A DNA stretch of 64,000 bases from Luteibacter sp. dw_328. GTDB taxonomy: Bacteria; Pseudomonadota; Gammaproteobacteria; Xanthomonadales; Rhodanobacteraceae. The DNA is taken from the NCBI RefSeq assembly GCF_018449605.1, contig NZ_JAAVUW010000003.1, forward strand, positions 62,001 to 126,000, given 5' to 3'. Below are positions 54,024-64,000 of this stretch, one piece after another (the first letter of the stretch is position 1; every line of letters begins with the position of its first letter). The position numbers were made by a program, and so were the translations under genes. Under the pieces are notes generated by a model. The model was not told the DNA's origin. It saw only the letters and a list, made by a program, of their open reading frames with translations, and made no database searches.

Positions 54024-54200
54024 TTAGTGGTGGTCGTGATCGTTGCAGCTGTTGTCGCGACGATCGCGATCATCGCAATGGCGATCAGGGCCGTTGTTGT
54101 CGTAGCGACCGGGGCCGCCATCGCGGTGATCGCGGATGAGACAGCCGCTGAGGGACACGACGGACGACAGAAGCATGGCGATGATAAGCAGGCGTTTCAT
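54024..54200 (-). CDS. Small His/Asp-rich lipoprotein, 58 residues
   Basis: Translates as MKRLLIIAMLLSSVVSLSGC then a short hydrophilic body. The lipobox is LSGC with Cys20. The mature chain is extremely rich in Asp, His, Arg and Asn (for example DRHCDDRDRRDN) and ends in HDHH, with two further cysteines. ATG 54200 is preceded by CCGGAG at a six-base spacing. Such compositions suit metal-ion or phosphate binding on the membrane face. It ends at the bidirectional terminator. No homologue can be named. Confidence 0.7.
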   Translation of the reverse strand: MKRLLIIAMLLSSVVSLSGCLIRDHRDGGPGRYDNNGPDRHCDDRDRRDNSCNDHDHH

Positions 54201-54421
54201 GGGTGACTCCGGGATAACGACGGCGCGTTATGTCGTTACAACGTACGCGTGCTGACATCAAGGAGCGATGAAACGACCTGTTGCGCCCGTCCCGTCTGGT
54301 GAGCGGTGAACGTGAGCGATATGATGCCGACCTTCGAAGAAATCACGCGCCGTCTCTGGCGGGCTCTTACGGTTCAGTCACCGCTGTCAGGGCGGGAAAA
54401 TCACACACAGGGAAGTCGACC

Positions 54422-55405
54422 ATGTCCGTTCGCGCACTCGCTTTTGTGGTCCTACTGATGCCCGGCCTCGGGCATGCGAGCGCAATCCAGGACCTGGCCT
54501 CCAGCCAGATCGAAAAGCTAAACATGGTTTGTAAACCCATTCCCAGTCTGCCGCTGAAGGACCTCACCGAACTGAAAGGCATGGAGACGCCGGAGGACTG
54601 GCGCGCGTACATGGCGTTCGACGCCCAGGTGAAATGGACCGAGTTCGCTCACGAGCCTGCCTGCAAGACAGCGATGCTGGAGAACGCCGTGGAAGGCATG
54701 GCGTTCTTCCTGAAAAACGAACCGCTGACATCCAACTGGATCAATATGGCGCGGGGGAGCGAAGCCCAGGCACTCCTCATCCTAGCCGTGTCGAGCAACC
54801 CTTCGATGAAAAGCGAACGTCTCGCCCAGGCTGATGCCCTCATCGCCGAGTACGTCGCTAATGAGGCTCACGCAAAAGATCCCAAGAACATCGCACGAGG
54901 CATGGGCTACTACTTTCCCGCGCATTGGTACCTCACTGCGGCAAAGGCAGCAGCGGAACCCGCCGACGTCGACACCCTGCTCGCCAGAGCACTCCAGACG
55001 GCACGCGCCGGCATGGAAAAAGCGACGGACAAATCCGAACTCATGGAGCCTTATGGCATCGCCCTCGGTGAAATCGCCAAGCGTGCGCCGAAGGGCAGCC
55101 CTGAATGGCGCAAGGCCATCGAGGAAAGCATCGACGCGTTCGCCACGAACCGCGCGACCGATCCCCTCGCCCCCTACAACATCGCCATCGACCGCATCCT
55201 GCTCGGCGACCTGCCGGCCGCGCACAAGGAACTACAGGATCTGGCCGACGCCGGTCGCATGGACGACCAGATCTGCATGGGCATGATGACCGACCCCGAC
55301 CTCACGCCCCTGCGGGACGCGGAAATGCCCTGGTTCCGCCAACTCGTGATCGACCGATGCCAGCCAACCATCCAACGCTTTCGCTCACGAGCCGCACACC
55401 CCTGA
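54422..55405 (+). CDS. Exported protein of unknown function, possibly TPR-like
   Basis: 327 residues with signal peptide MSVRALAFVVLLMPGLGHAS. ATG 54422 has AGGGAAG upstream. The body is mostly helical, with repeated Ala/Leu-rich helices (SERLAQADALIAEYVANEAHA, DVDTLLARALQTARAGMEKA, TDPLAPYNIAIDRILLGD) that look like tetratricopeptide-type pairs, and conserved cysteines near residues 32, 80, 290 and 315. It is probably a periplasmic protein-interaction protein. No domain name can be given. The next gene is 33 bases downstream. Confidence 0.75.
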   Translation: MSVRALAFVVLLMPGLGHASAIQDLASSQIEKLNMVCKPIPSLPLKDLTELKGMETPEDWRAYMAFDAQVKWTEFAHEPACKTAMLENAVEGMAFFLKNEPLTSNWINMARGSEAQALLILAVSSNPSMKSERLAQADALIAEYVANEAHAKDPKNIARGMGYYFPAHWYLTAAKAAAEPADVDTLLARALQTARAGMEKATDKSELMEPYGIALGEIAKRAPKGSPEWRKAIEESIDAFATNRATDPLAPYNIAIDRILLGDLPAAHKELQDLADAGRMDDQICMGMMTDPDLTPLRDAEMPWFRQLVIDRCQPTIQRFRSRAAHP

Positions 55406-55425
55406 GACATGGGCCATAACGCAGC

Positions 55426-55431
55426 TACAAT
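55426..55431 (+). promoter_or_regulatory. roxA -10-like element
   Basis: TACAAT directly before the roxA start at 55439. If this is the true -10, transcription would begin near the ATG and the mRNA would be nearly leaderless. Confidence 0.4.
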
Positions 55432-55438
55432 GCCGCCC

Positions 55439-56641
55439 ATGGCCATCCAGACCCCCACCCGCAAGTCCCTCCCGATCGAAGTGCGCGGCAGCGCCAGCCA
55501 GCCGCTCGGCATGAGCGCCGCGCAGTTTCTGCGCGACTACTGGCAGAAGCGACCGCTGCTGATCCGCAACGCCTTCCCGGACTTCCAGCCGCCGATCCAG
55601 CCCAACGATCTCGCCGGCCTCGCCTGCGAAGAGGGCGTACTCGCCCGTCTCATCATTCATGACGAGAAGCGCGACCGCTGGACCGTCAAGAGCGGCCCCT
55701 TCGAGGAAGCCGAATTCGGCAAGACACCCAAGCGCGACTGGACCCTCCTGGTCCAGGACGTCGACAAGTGGGACAACGACGTAGCCGGCCTGCTGGAGTC
55801 CTTCTCGTTCCTGCCCAGCTGGCGCGTGGACGACGTGATGATCTCCTACGCCGAGGACGGCGGTGGCGTCGGCGCCCATGTCGACCAGTACGACGTCTTC
55901 CTGCTCCAGGGCATCGGCCAGCGCCATTGGGCGATCAGTGATGACCCGGATGCCCCGCTCGACTTCCGCACCGATGTCGAACTCAAGCAGCTCAAGGAGT
56001 TCCTGCCCACCCACGAGTGGCTGCTCGAACCCGGTGACATGCTTTATCTCCCCCCGGGCGTGCCCCACGACGGCATCGCCCTCGGCGACTGCATGACCCT
56101 GTCCATCGGCATGCGCGCGCCCTCGCAGGCGGAACTCACGGGCGATCTCGCCGATTTCCTCGCCGAGCGAATGCCCGACGAGCTCCGCTACACCGATGCC
56201 GACCTCGTTCCTGCTAAGCGCGTGGGCGAAATCGATACGGCAGCCCTGAACCGTCTACGCCAGGCCCTTCCCTTCGCGGCGGCGCTGGACCGCGACCTGC
56301 TGGCCGATTGGTTCGGTCGCTTCATCACCCGCTATCGCAACGCCCAGGTGCCCGCCGCACCGCCGAAGGCCAGCACCGCCGCCGCGCTCGACAAGGCTCT
56401 CGACGGGGGAGCCGCCCTGGTCCGCCATCCCTTCGCCCGCCTCGCCTGGGTGCGCGGCAAGAAGGACGCCACGCTATACGTGAGTGGGCACGCCTACCCC
56501 TGCCCGGTCGATCTGGCCGAGCGGCTTTCGGCCGAACGCGAGTTTCGCCTCGAAGGGGCGACCTCCCCCGCCGGGCGCGAGGTCCTGCTGGCCTTGGTCA
56601 ACGAGGGCCAGCTGATCGTCCGCAAGGGTCGCCGCCGGTGA
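55439..56641 (+). CDS. roxA: Ribosomal oxygenase, cupin (RoxA/YcfD-like)
   Basis: 400 residues. The JmjC/cupin metal site is H147-x-D149 in GGGVGAHVDQYDVF with the distal His210 in PPGVPHDG. The chain follows E. coli YcfD, which uses iron and 2-oxoglutarate to hydroxylate an arginine of ribosomal protein L16. The dimerisation and winged-helix-like C-terminal part is present but longer and less conserved. Start is uncertain: ATGs occur at 55409, 55430 and 55439; the last follows a -10-like TACAAT and fits best. Coupled to the next gene by a GTGA overlap. Confidence 0.9.
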   Translation: MAIQTPTRKSLPIEVRGSASQPLGMSAAQFLRDYWQKRPLLIRNAFPDFQPPIQPNDLAGLACEEGVLARLIIHDEKRDRWTVKSGPFEEAEFGKTPKRDWTLLVQDVDKWDNDVAGLLESFSFLPSWRVDDVMISYAEDGGGVGAHVDQYDVFLLQGIGQRHWAISDDPDAPLDFRTDVELKQLKEFLPTHEWLLEPGDMLYLPPGVPHDGIALGDCMTLSIGMRAPSQAELTGDLADFLAERMPDELRYTDADLVPAKRVGEIDTAALNRLRQALPFAAALDRDLLADWFGRFITRYRNAQVPAAPPKASTAAALDKALDGGAALVRHPFARLAWVRGKKDATLYVSGHAYPCPVDLAERLSAEREFRLEGATSPAGREVLLALVNEGQLIVRKGRRR

Positions 56642-57132
56642 CCGACAAGGCGGACACGGCGCTGACTGTCGAGGACCGTGCCGGCCTCGAGGTTGCCCAT
56701 GTCCGCCTGCTGGCCCAGGCCAGGTACCGCGTCGCGATGTATCTGCCGCGCATGGAGCCGGGGGTCCTGGACAGCGACGCGATCCTCGCCGAACTGCGCC
56801 GGATCGCGACGAGCGGTCGACCGGCCCAGATCCGCATCCTGACCCACGATGCCGAACAGGCCCACCGCGAGGGGCATCGGGTGATCGCCCTTGCCCAGCG
56901 CCTGCCGACCGCCGTCTCGATCCGTACGCCGGTGGACGAAACGCACCTCGGTTACGCGTCGGCGTTCATCTGCGATACCACCAGTGGCTTCCTGTTCAGA
57001 CCCGTGGCCAGCAGGTACGAAGCACGCGGCGACCTCGACGCGCCAGGAGAGACCTCTCGCCTGATGGCGTATTTCGACGAAGTCTGGGAGCGGGCCGAGC
57101 CGGCATGGCAGATAAGACCACTCGGGATCTGA
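56638..57132 (+). CDS. Unrecognised protein translationally coupled to roxA
   Basis: 164 residues starting with GTG at 56638, overlapping the roxA stop by GTGA. An alpha/beta pattern with LRRIATSGRPAQIRILTHDA and SRYEARGDLDAPGETSRLM suggests a small soluble domain. The segment resembles phospholipase-D-like or regulatory folds only loosely. It has no signal peptide or membrane helix. The tight coupling suggests a shared role with RoxA, perhaps in ribosome modification, but nothing in the sequence proves this. Confidence 0.72.
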   Translation: MTDKADTALTVEDRAGLEVAHVRLLAQARYRVAMYLPRMEPGVLDSDAILAELRRIATSGRPAQIRILTHDAEQAHREGHRVIALAQRLPTAVSIRTPVDETHLGYASAFICDTTSGFLFRPVASRYEARGDLDAPGETSRLMAYFDEVWERAEPAWQIRPLGI

Positions 57133-57157
57133 AAGGCATACGAAACGTGAATCCGGG

Positions 57158-57188
57158 TTGGCGCGTCGCAACAGCACGGAGCTATACT
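57158..57188 (+). promoter_or_regulatory. sucAB promoter candidate
   Basis: TTGGCG (57158-57163) and TATACT (57183-57188) with a 19-base spacer precede sucA by about 77 bases. The spacing is slightly long, so this is tentative. Confidence 0.45.
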
Positions 57189-57264
57189 TAACGGATTCTT
57201 ATGCCGCGGCGCGTCCCCACGAGTCCAGCGGCAGCCCGTCCTTTTCGTGTGTGCCGGTGGTGAC

Positions 57265-60117
57265 GTGAGCGCAAACCTGATCCGCGAGTTTTCCGAATCC
57301 TCCCAACTCGCCGGCGGCAACGCCGACTACGTAGAGCAAGTCTACGAAGCCTGGCTAGCCGATCCCGGCTCCGTCACGGGCGAATGGGACACTTATTTCA
57401 AATCCTTCAAGGGTCGCGAGGCCGGTGATGTCGCCCATTCCGGCGCCATTGCCCGCATCGAAGCCGCGCAGAAACAGCGCCGCACGGCTGCCCCGGCACC
57501 CGCCGCAGGCTCCGCGGACAATGCCTACGCGCAGAAACAGGCCGGCGTGCTCCGCCTGGTTACGGCCTACCGCTCGCGCGGCCACATCGCGGCGCAGCTG
57601 GATCCCCTCGGCCTGACCGTCCCGGACATCGACACCCCCGACCTCGGCCTGGCCTTCCACGGCCTTTCCGACGCCGACCTCGGTACCGAGTTCGACGCCG
57701 GCACCTTCGCCGGTGGCGGCCAGCGCATGCCCCTGCGCGACCTGCTCGCGAAGCTGAAGCACATCTACACCGGCACCATCGGCGCCGAGTTCATGTACAT
57801 CTCCGACTACGACCAGCGCGCGTGGATCTATTCGCGCCTGGAAAAGGCGGCCGGTTCCCCGGGCCTGCAGAAGGCTGAGAAAGTCCGTGTGCTTGAAGCC
57901 CTCACCGCCGCTGAAGGTCTGGAGCGTTTCCTCCACACCAAGTACGTCGGTCAGAAGCGCTTCTCGCTCGAGGGCGGCGAAAGCATGATCCCGATGGTCG
58001 ATGACATCGTCCGTGCCGCCGGCGACAACGGCGTCAAGGAAGTCATCATCGGCATGGCCCATCGCGGCCGCCTCAACGTCCTGGTCAACATCCTCGGCAA
58101 GGCGCCCTCGCAGCTCTTCAACGAGTTCGAAGGCAAGTTCGAGCATGACGACAGCCCGATGCACACGGGCGACGTGAAGTACCACCTCGGCTTCTCCGCC
58201 GATGTCAAAACGCCGAACGGCGGCGTCCACGTCGCGCTGGCGTTCAACCCGTCGCACCTGGAAATCGTCAATCCCGTCGTCGCCGGTTCCGTGCATGCGC
58301 GCCAGTCGCGCCGCCGCGACACCGCCCGCGAAAAGTCGATGGCCCTGCTGATCCACGGCGACGCCGCCTTCGCAGGTCAGGGCGTCAACATGGAGTTGAT
58401 GCAGATGTCGCAGGCCCGTGGCTTCGCCATCGGCGGCACGCTGCACCTGGTGATCAACAACCAGGTCGGCTTCACCACGTCCAAGCGCGAAGACGCCCGC
58501 TCGACGCTGTACTGCACCGATCTGTCGAAGATGGTCAATGCGCCGGTCTTCCACGTGAACGGCGACGACCCGGAGGCCGTGATCCAGGTCACCCGCCTGG
58601 CCTATGAGTTCCGCAAGCAGTTCAAGAAGGACGTGGTCATCGACCTCGTCTGCTATCGCCGCCACGGCCACAACGAGGCCGACGAGCCGGCAGCGACCCA
58701 GCCGCTCATGTACCAGGTCATCCGCAAGCGTCCGACCACCCGCGACCTCTACGCGCAGGCGCTGGTAAAGTCCTCGACGATCGCTGCGGACGACGGCCAG
58801 AAGATGCTCGACGATTACCGTGCCCGCCTCGAAAAGGGCGAGCCGTTGATCGCGATCGATCCGAATCCGACCCGCGACATCCCGGTCGACTGGAGCCGTT
58901 TCCAGAAGACCAGCCTGTCGATGGAAGTGAACACGGGCGTGCCTCGCGACCTGCTGGCCAAGGTGTCCGACGTGCTCCTGGCGATTCCCGCCGACGTCAC
59001 CCTGCATGCCCGCGTCGCCAAGATCTACGACGACCGCCGCAAGATGGCCGCCGGCGAACTGCCGGGTGACTGGGGCTTCGCCGAGAACCTCGCCTACGGC
59101 ACGCTGATCGCCGAAGGCAACGACCTGCGCATCGTCGGTCAGGACGCCGGCCGTGGCACGTTCTTCCATCGCCACGCCGTGCTTCACGACCAGTCCAGCG
59201 ACGACACCTTCATGCCGCTGTCGAAAGTTCGCGCCGATGCCCGCGTCGACGTGATCGACTCGCTGCTCTCCGAAGAAGCCGTCATGGCCTTCGAGTACGG
59301 CGAAGCCACCACCTCGCCCGACCAGCTCACCATCTGGGAGGGTCAGTTCGGTGACTTCGCCAACGGCGCCCAGGTCGTGATCGACCAGTTCATCAGCTCG
59401 GGTGAAGCGAAGTGGGACCGCCTCTGCGGCCTCACGCTGCTCCTCCCACATGGTCAGGAAGGCGCCGGCCCGGAGCATTCCTCCGCGCGTCTGGAGCGTT
59501 TCCTTCAGCTGTGCGCGCTCGACAACATGCAGGTCTGCGTCCCGACCACACCGGCGCAGGCCTTCCACATGATCCGTCGCCAGCAGGTGCGCCCGGTGCG
59601 CAAGCCGCTGATCGTGATGACGCCGAAGTCGCTGTTGCGCCACAAGCTGGCGGTGTCCTCGCTCGATGAACTGGCCAACGGCAAGTTCCAGCTCGTCATC
59701 GGCGAACACCGCGACCTGCCGGCCAAGAAGGTCAAGCGCGTCGTTCTGTGCTCGGGCAAGGTCTACTACGACCTCCTCGAGGACGCCGACAAGCGTGGCC
59801 TGACCGACGTCGCCATCGTGCGCGTCGAGCAGCTCTATCCGTTCCCGCGCCCGGAAGTCTCGGCCGAACTGGAAAAGTTCGCTTCCGCCAAGGAAGTGGT
59901 CTGGTGCCAGGAAGAACCGATGAACCAGGGTGCATGGTTCCAGATTCGTCACCACCTCCAGGCCTGCATCGGTTCGAAGCAGAGCCTGTCCTATGCAGGA
60001 CGCTCGCGTTCGCCGTCGCCGGCTCCGGGCCATCTCAATACCTATATCGCCGAACAGACGGCGCTCGTCGAGCAAGCACTCGTCGCGCCAGTCGGCACCG
60101 ATCACGCAGCGGAGTAA
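57265..60117 (+). CDS. sucA: 2-oxoglutarate dehydrogenase E1 component
   Basis: 950 residues from a GTG start ([20 protein letters not shown]) with GGTGG upstream. The N-terminal helical domain (residues 1-90) is followed by the thiamine diphosphate binding region ([26 protein letters not shown], the Asn-containing [13 protein letters not shown]) and the pyrimidine domain with FEYG and [10 protein letters not shown]. With SucB and LpdA it converts 2-oxoglutarate to succinyl-CoA in the TCA cycle. sucB begins seven bases after its stop, so they form an operon. A 1166-residue antisense frame over sucA/sucB was rejected. Confidence 0.98.
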   Translation: MSANLIREFSESSQLAGGNADYVEQVYEAWLADPGSVTGEWDTYFKSFKGREAGDVAHSGAIARIEAAQKQRRTAAPAPAAGSADNAYAQKQAGVLRLVTAYRSRGHIAAQLDPLGLTVPDIDTPDLGLAFHGLSDADLGTEFDAGTFAGGGQRMPLRDLLAKLKHIYTGTIGAEFMYISDYDQRAWIYSRLEKAAGSPGLQKAEKVRVLEALTAAEGLERFLHTKYVGQKRFSLEGGESMIPMVDDIVRAAGDNGVKEVIIGMAHRGRLNVLVNILGKAPSQLFNEFEGKFEHDDSPMHTGDVKYHLGFSADVKTPNGGVHVALAFNPSHLEIVNPVVAGSVHARQSRRRDTAREKSMALLIHGDAAFAGQGVNMELMQMSQARGFAIGGTLHLVINNQVGFTTSKREDARSTLYCTDLSKMVNAPVFHVNGDDPEAVIQVTRLAYEFRKQFKKDVVIDLVCYRRHGHNEADEPAATQPLMYQVIRKRPTTRDLYAQALVKSSTIAADDGQKMLDDYRARLEKGEPLIAIDPNPTRDIPVDWSRFQKTSLSMEVNTGVPRDLLAKVSDVLLAIPADVTLHARVAKIYDDRRKMAAGELPGDWGFAENLAYGTLIAEGNDLRIVGQDAGRGTFFHRHAVLHDQSSDDTFMPLSKVRADARVDVIDSLLSEEAVMAFEYGEATTSPDQLTIWEGQFGDFANGAQVVIDQFISSGEAKWDRLCGLTLLLPHGQEGAGPEHSSARLERFLQLCALDNMQVCVPTTPAQAFHMIRRQQVRPVRKPLIVMTPKSLLRHKLAVSSLDELANGKFQLVIGEHRDLPAKKVKRVVLCSGKVYYDLLEDADKRGLTDVAIVRVEQLYPFPRPEVSAELEKFASAKEVVWCQEEPMNQGAWFQIRHHLQACIGSKQSLSYAGRSRSPSPAPGHLNTYIAEQTALVEQALVAPVGTDHAAE

Positions 60118-60124
60118 GGCAAGC

Positions 60125-61333
60125 ATGTCCATCGAAGTCAAAGTCCCGGTCCTGCCCGAGTCGGTCTCGGACGCGCTCATCGCCACCTGGCACAAGAAGG
60201 CCGGTGATGCGGTCAAGCGTGACGAGAACCTGCTGGACCTCGAGACCGACAAGGTCGTGCTCGAAGTGCCCTCGCCGGTCGACGGCGTGCTGAAGGAAAT
60301 CCGTTTCGAGGAAGGCTCCACGGTGACCAGCAGCCAGGTCATCGCCGTGATCGAGGAAGGCGCCGCCGCTGCCGCGCCCGCCCCGGCTCCCGCTGCTGCC
60401 GCCGCTGAAGCGCCGAAGGCCGAGAAGACCGAAGCCGCCGCCCCGAAGGGCGTCGACGAACTCTCCCCGGCCGGCCGCCGTGTCGCCGTCGAAGAGAACA
60501 TCGATCCGTCCAAGGTCGCCGGCACGGGCCGCGACGGCCGCGTGACCAAGGAAGACCTGGTCAACGTCGGCAAGGGTGGCGCTGCCGCTCCCGCCGCCGC
60601 ACCGGCACCGGCCGCCAAGCCGACCCCGGGCAGCCGTCCGGAAGAGCGCGTGGCCATGACGCGTATCCGTACGCGCATCGCCGAGCGCCTGATGCAGTCG
60701 AAGAACTCGATCGCGATGCTCACCTCGTTCAACGAAGTGAACCTCGCCGAGGTGGTCAAGCTGCGCAAGGCCCTGGGCGAGCAGTTCGAGAAGGCCAACG
60801 GCGTCAAGCTCGGCTTCATGAGCTTCTTCGTCAAGGCGGCCACCGAAGCCCTCAAGCGCTACCCGGTGATCAACGCCTCGGTGGATGGCTCGGACATCAT
60901 CTATCACGGCTACCAGGACATCTCGATCGCCGTGTCGACCGAGAAGGGCCTCGTCACGCCGGTTCTACGCGACGTGCAGGACATGTCCTTCGCCGACGTC
61001 GAGAAGGGCATCATCGGTTACGCCAAGAAGGCCCGTGACGGCAAGCTCGGCCTGGACGACCTCCAGGGCGGCACGTTCACCATCACCAACGGCGGCACCT
61101 TCGGTTCGCTGCTCTCCACCCCGATCGTGAACCCGCCGCAGAGCGCCATCCTGGGCATGCACACGATCAAGGAGCGCCCGATCGTCGAGAACGGCCAGGT
61201 CATCGCCGCGCCGATGATGTACATCGCCCTGTCGTACGACCATCGCATCATCGATGGCAAGGACGCCGTGCTCTTCCTGGTCGACATCAAGAACCAGCTG
61301 GAAAACCCGCAGCGGATGCTGCTCGGCCTTTGA
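60125..61333 (+). CDS. sucB: 2-oxoglutarate dehydrogenase E2 component (dihydrolipoyl succinyltransferase)
   Basis: 402 residues. The lipoyl domain has Lys43 in [10 protein letters not shown]. An Ala/Pro-rich linker (about residues 80-100) leads to the peripheral-subunit-binding domain ([18 protein letters not shown]), a second linker, and the catalytic domain with SYDHRIIDG near the C-terminus (His of DHR) and [12 protein letters not shown]. The enzyme moves the succinyl group to CoA and forms the complex core. It is followed by a clear intrinsic terminator before lpdA. Confidence 0.98.
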   Translation: MSIEVKVPVLPESVSDALIATWHKKAGDAVKRDENLLDLETDKVVLEVPSPVDGVLKEIRFEEGSTVTSSQVIAVIEEGAAAAAPAPAPAAAAAEAPKAEKTEAAAPKGVDELSPAGRRVAVEENIDPSKVAGTGRDGRVTKEDLVNVGKGGAAAPAAAPAPAAKPTPGSRPEERVAMTRIRTRIAERLMQSKNSIAMLTSFNEVNLAEVVKLRKALGEQFEKANGVKLGFMSFFVKAATEALKRYPVINASVDGSDIIYHGYQDISIAVSTEKGLVTPVLRDVQDMSFADVEKGIIGYAKKARDGKLGLDDLQGGTFTITNGGTFGSLLSTPIVNPPQSAILGMHTIKERPIVENGQVIAAPMMYIALSYDHRIIDGKDAVLFLVDIKNQLENPQRMLLGL

Positions 61334-61360
61334 TGGTCGGTTGATTCATCAATGTGAAGG

Positions 61361-61385
61361 CGGGAGTCGAAAGACTCCCGTTTTC
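61361..61385 (+). terminator. Intrinsic terminator between sucB and lpdA
   Basis: CGGGAGTC (61361-61368) pairs with GACTCCCG (61373-61380) over a stable GAAA loop, followed by TTTT. It separates sucAB from lpdA and could be a partial (read-through) terminator. Confidence 0.85.
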
Positions 61386-61411
61386 ATGTTCCGACCCCAT
61401 ATTGGCGGTAG

Positions 61412-62872
<1,461 letters not shown>

Positions 62873-62888
62873 TCGCCTGTGTGACCTC

Positions 62889-62930
62889 AAGCCCGCTCAT
62901 GCCGTTAGCATGGGCGGGCTTTGTCGTTTC
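62889..62930 (+). terminator. Intrinsic terminator after lpdA
   Basis: AAGCCCGCTCATGC (62889-62902) pairs with GCATGGGCGGGCTT (62908-62921) with one mismatch and a CGTTA loop; TTGTCGTTT follows. Confidence 0.88.
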
Positions 62931-62938
62931 TGGGTGCC

Positions 62939-63056
62939 CTTACCAGAGCGCGCTTTGTGTGGGAGCCGATTCATCGGCGATGGACAACACGGCGTCACCG
63001 CCTCGTTGGCTTTTCGCCGATGAATCGGCTCCCACAACAGCGTGTGCTCTGGTAAG
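62939..63056. repeat. REP-like element with outer inverted flanks
   Basis: Outer CTTACCAGAG (62939-62948) pairs perfectly with CTCTGGTAAG (63047-63056). Inside, the REP arms TGTGTGGGAGCCGATTCATC (from 62956) and its inverse at 63014-63040 form a long hairpin with about 118 bases in all. It lies between the lpdA terminator and the LOG-family gene. Confidence 0.85.
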
Positions 63057-63074
63057 TACATAGGAGACTCGAAT

Positions 63075-63665
63075 ATGCGTGACATCAAATCCCTCTGCGT
63101 CTACTGCGGCTCCAGCAGCGGCGGCAACCCGGAATATACCGAGGCGGCAACAGCCTTCGGCACGCGCCTGGCGAAGGAAGGCATCGCCCTGGTCTACGGC
63201 GGCGGCAAAGTCGGCCTGATGGGTACCGTCGCCGATGCCGTGCTTGCGGCAGGTGGCCGCGTCATCGGCGTCATCCCGCGCCAACTGGTCGAGAAGGAAG
63301 TCGCCCACACCGGCCTTTCCGAGCTTCAGGTGGTCGAAACCATGCATGAGCGCAAGACGCGCATGTACGAGCTCTCCGATGCGTTCGTCGCCCTGCCCGG
63401 CGGGTTCGGCACCATGGACGAAATGTTCGAGATGCTCACCTGGGCGCAACTCGGCCTGCACAGCTACCCGTGTGCCTTCCTCGACGTGCGCGGCTTTTAC
63501 GCAGGTCTCTCCGCCAGCATGGACCATATGGTCGCCGAGGGCTTCGTCAAGAAGAACCAGCGCGAACAAGTCTGGTTCGGCGCCAGCATCGACGCCTTGT
63601 TCGACTGGATGAAGCACTACGAATCGTCCTACACGCCGAAGTGGATCACCTCCGACGCCGTCTGA
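63075..63665 (+). CDS. LOG-family nucleoside-5'-monophosphate phosphoribohydrolase
   Basis: 196 residues starting MRDIKSLCVYCGSSSG. The Rossmann-like fold shows the family hallmark LPGGFGTMDE near residue 106 and GGGKVGLMG near residue 48. Plant and bacterial LOG proteins release cytokinin bases from their 5'-monophosphates; in bacteria the group (TIGR00730) hydrolyses nucleotides such as AMP or related molecules. Start chosen at ATG 63075 with GGAGA upstream; an earlier ATG lies inside the repeat. Soluble and monocistronic. Confidence 0.93.
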   Translation: MRDIKSLCVYCGSSSGGNPEYTEAATAFGTRLAKEGIALVYGGGKVGLMGTVADAVLAAGGRVIGVIPRQLVEKEVAHTGLSELQVVETMHERKTRMYELSDAFVALPGGFGTMDEMFEMLTWAQLGLHSYPCAFLDVRGFYAGLSASMDHMVAEGFVKKNQREQVWFGASIDALFDWMKHYESSYTPKWITSDAV

Positions 63666-63708
63666 TCTGCCACATGCTGACTTGCGCCGCGTCAGCGGCC
63701 GGGTAAGG

Positions 63709-63739
63709 ATGTCGGCATGCCAGGGGGACATGCCGACAT
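63709..63739 (+). promoter_or_regulatory. Hairpin with Shine-Dalgarno in the loop and the start codon in the stem
   Basis: ATGTCGGCATG (63709-63719) and CATGCCGACAT (63729-63739) are perfect 11-base complements enclosing a nine-base loop with AGGGGGA. The ATG at 63738 of the next gene starts inside the right arm. An alternative in-frame ATG is at 63717, inside the left arm, with AAGGA upstream. Confidence 0.7.
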
Positions 63740-64000
63740 GCGCCAGTTGTGCCGATGGGTCGCAGTGATGGCGCTCGCCATCGTGCCAGCCGTCTTCGCC
63801 GACGAAACGAAGCCGAAGGACCCGGGCTTCACCGAAACCCCGGTCCCCGCGCAATACACCAACGAGGTGTCGCTCGCCATGCAGTGGGGCCACGCACTCT
63901 GGCTCAACGACCAGGCCAGCGCGGCAGCGACCGATGTCCTGCGTGACAGGGGTCTCCTCGCCGGCCACGACCATGCGACCGGCTGGATCACCACGGCATA
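63738..64000 (+). CDS. Start of an exported protein of unknown function (partial)
   Basis: The open frame runs off the right edge. It begins MRQLCRWVAVMALAIVPAVF, a signal peptide with cleavage near ADE, and continues with a polar segment (TKPKDPGFTETPVPA) and a helix (SLAMQWGHALWLNDQASAAA). An in-frame ATG at 63717 would add seven residues. Function cannot be given from the 87 visible residues. The hairpin at 63709-63739 covers the start. Confidence 0.65.
   Translation, partial: MRQLCRWVAVMALAIVPAVFADETKPKDPGFTETPVPAQYTNEVSLAMQWGHALWLNDQASAAATDVLRDRGLLAGHDHATGWITTA

Noticed and set aside
57355-60855. 1166-residue open frame antisense to sucA/sucB
   Set aside because: It is the mirror of the high-GC third-position bias of the sense genes, has low-complexity Arg/Asp/Val-rich composition, no ribosome site or domain, and the sense proteins are certain.

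Overview
The window reads as chromosomal DNA of a high-GC gammaproteobacterium, most likely order Lysobacterales (Xanthomonadales), family Rhodanobacteraceae (Luteibacter/Dyella-like). This placement is inference: it rests on the high GC, the gene repertoire (sucA-sucB-lpdA, purB, fumC, roxA, a B-family DNA polymerase II, a TonB-dependent receptor, an OprO/OprP-like porin, many LysR and AraC regulators) and the dispersed bipartite REP-like palindromes. No rRNA, tRNA, CRISPR array, insertion sequence or prophage was seen. Nearly all of the sequence is explained by about 58 protein genes.

Layout. 1-3.7 kb: end of an unknown gene, a DUF488 protein, a membrane protein with an HExxH motif, and a NepI-like exporter divergent from an AraC regulator. 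3.7-5.6 kb: a repeat-rich non-coding stretch leading into a self-inhibited Fic AMP-transferase, probably an acquired islet. 5.7-9.6 kb: oxidoreductase/TetR pair with clear operators, a periplasmic serine hydrolase and a uracil-DNA-glycosylase-like protein. 9.6-20.9 kb: DNA polymerase II, SDR and LysR genes, a cysteine-free DksA-like protein, an FAD monooxygenase, an old yellow enzyme and a Na+/H+ antiporter. 20.9-27.8 kb: FrnE-like thiol oxidoreductase, an SDR without its catalytic tyrosine, an exported crotonase, a GMC oxidoreductase and two VOC proteins. 27.9-38.7 kb: CocE-type hydrolase, a LytS/LytTR two-component pair, an LD-carboxypeptidase homologue without the nucleophile serine, a YegD-like Hsp70 and an M28 peptidase. 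38.8-47.3 kb: outer-membrane porin, TonB receptor, an operon of two small exported proteins with a GntR regulator and an ABC transporter, then a lipoprotein serine hydrolase. 47.5-57.1 kb: a very large membrane patatin, fumC, purB, small lipoproteins, roxA and a coupled unknown gene. 57.3-64 kb: sucA, sucB, lpdA, a LOG-family hydrolase and the start of a secreted protein.

How the genes work together. fumC and sucA-sucB-lpdA supply TCA-cycle enzymes; sucAB are co-transcribed, while lpdA follows an intrinsic terminator. Many accessory genes are simple regulator/target pairs. The most system-like unit is 43143-45967: one promoter overlapped by a palindromic operator, two small exported proteins sharing a motif, a YtrA-type GntR repressor, an ABC ATPase and a permease. 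The strongest single-gene oddities are the Ser-to-Gly change in the LdcA homologue, the patatin split by membrane helices, and a hairpin carrying a Shine-Dalgarno in its loop at the start of the last gene.
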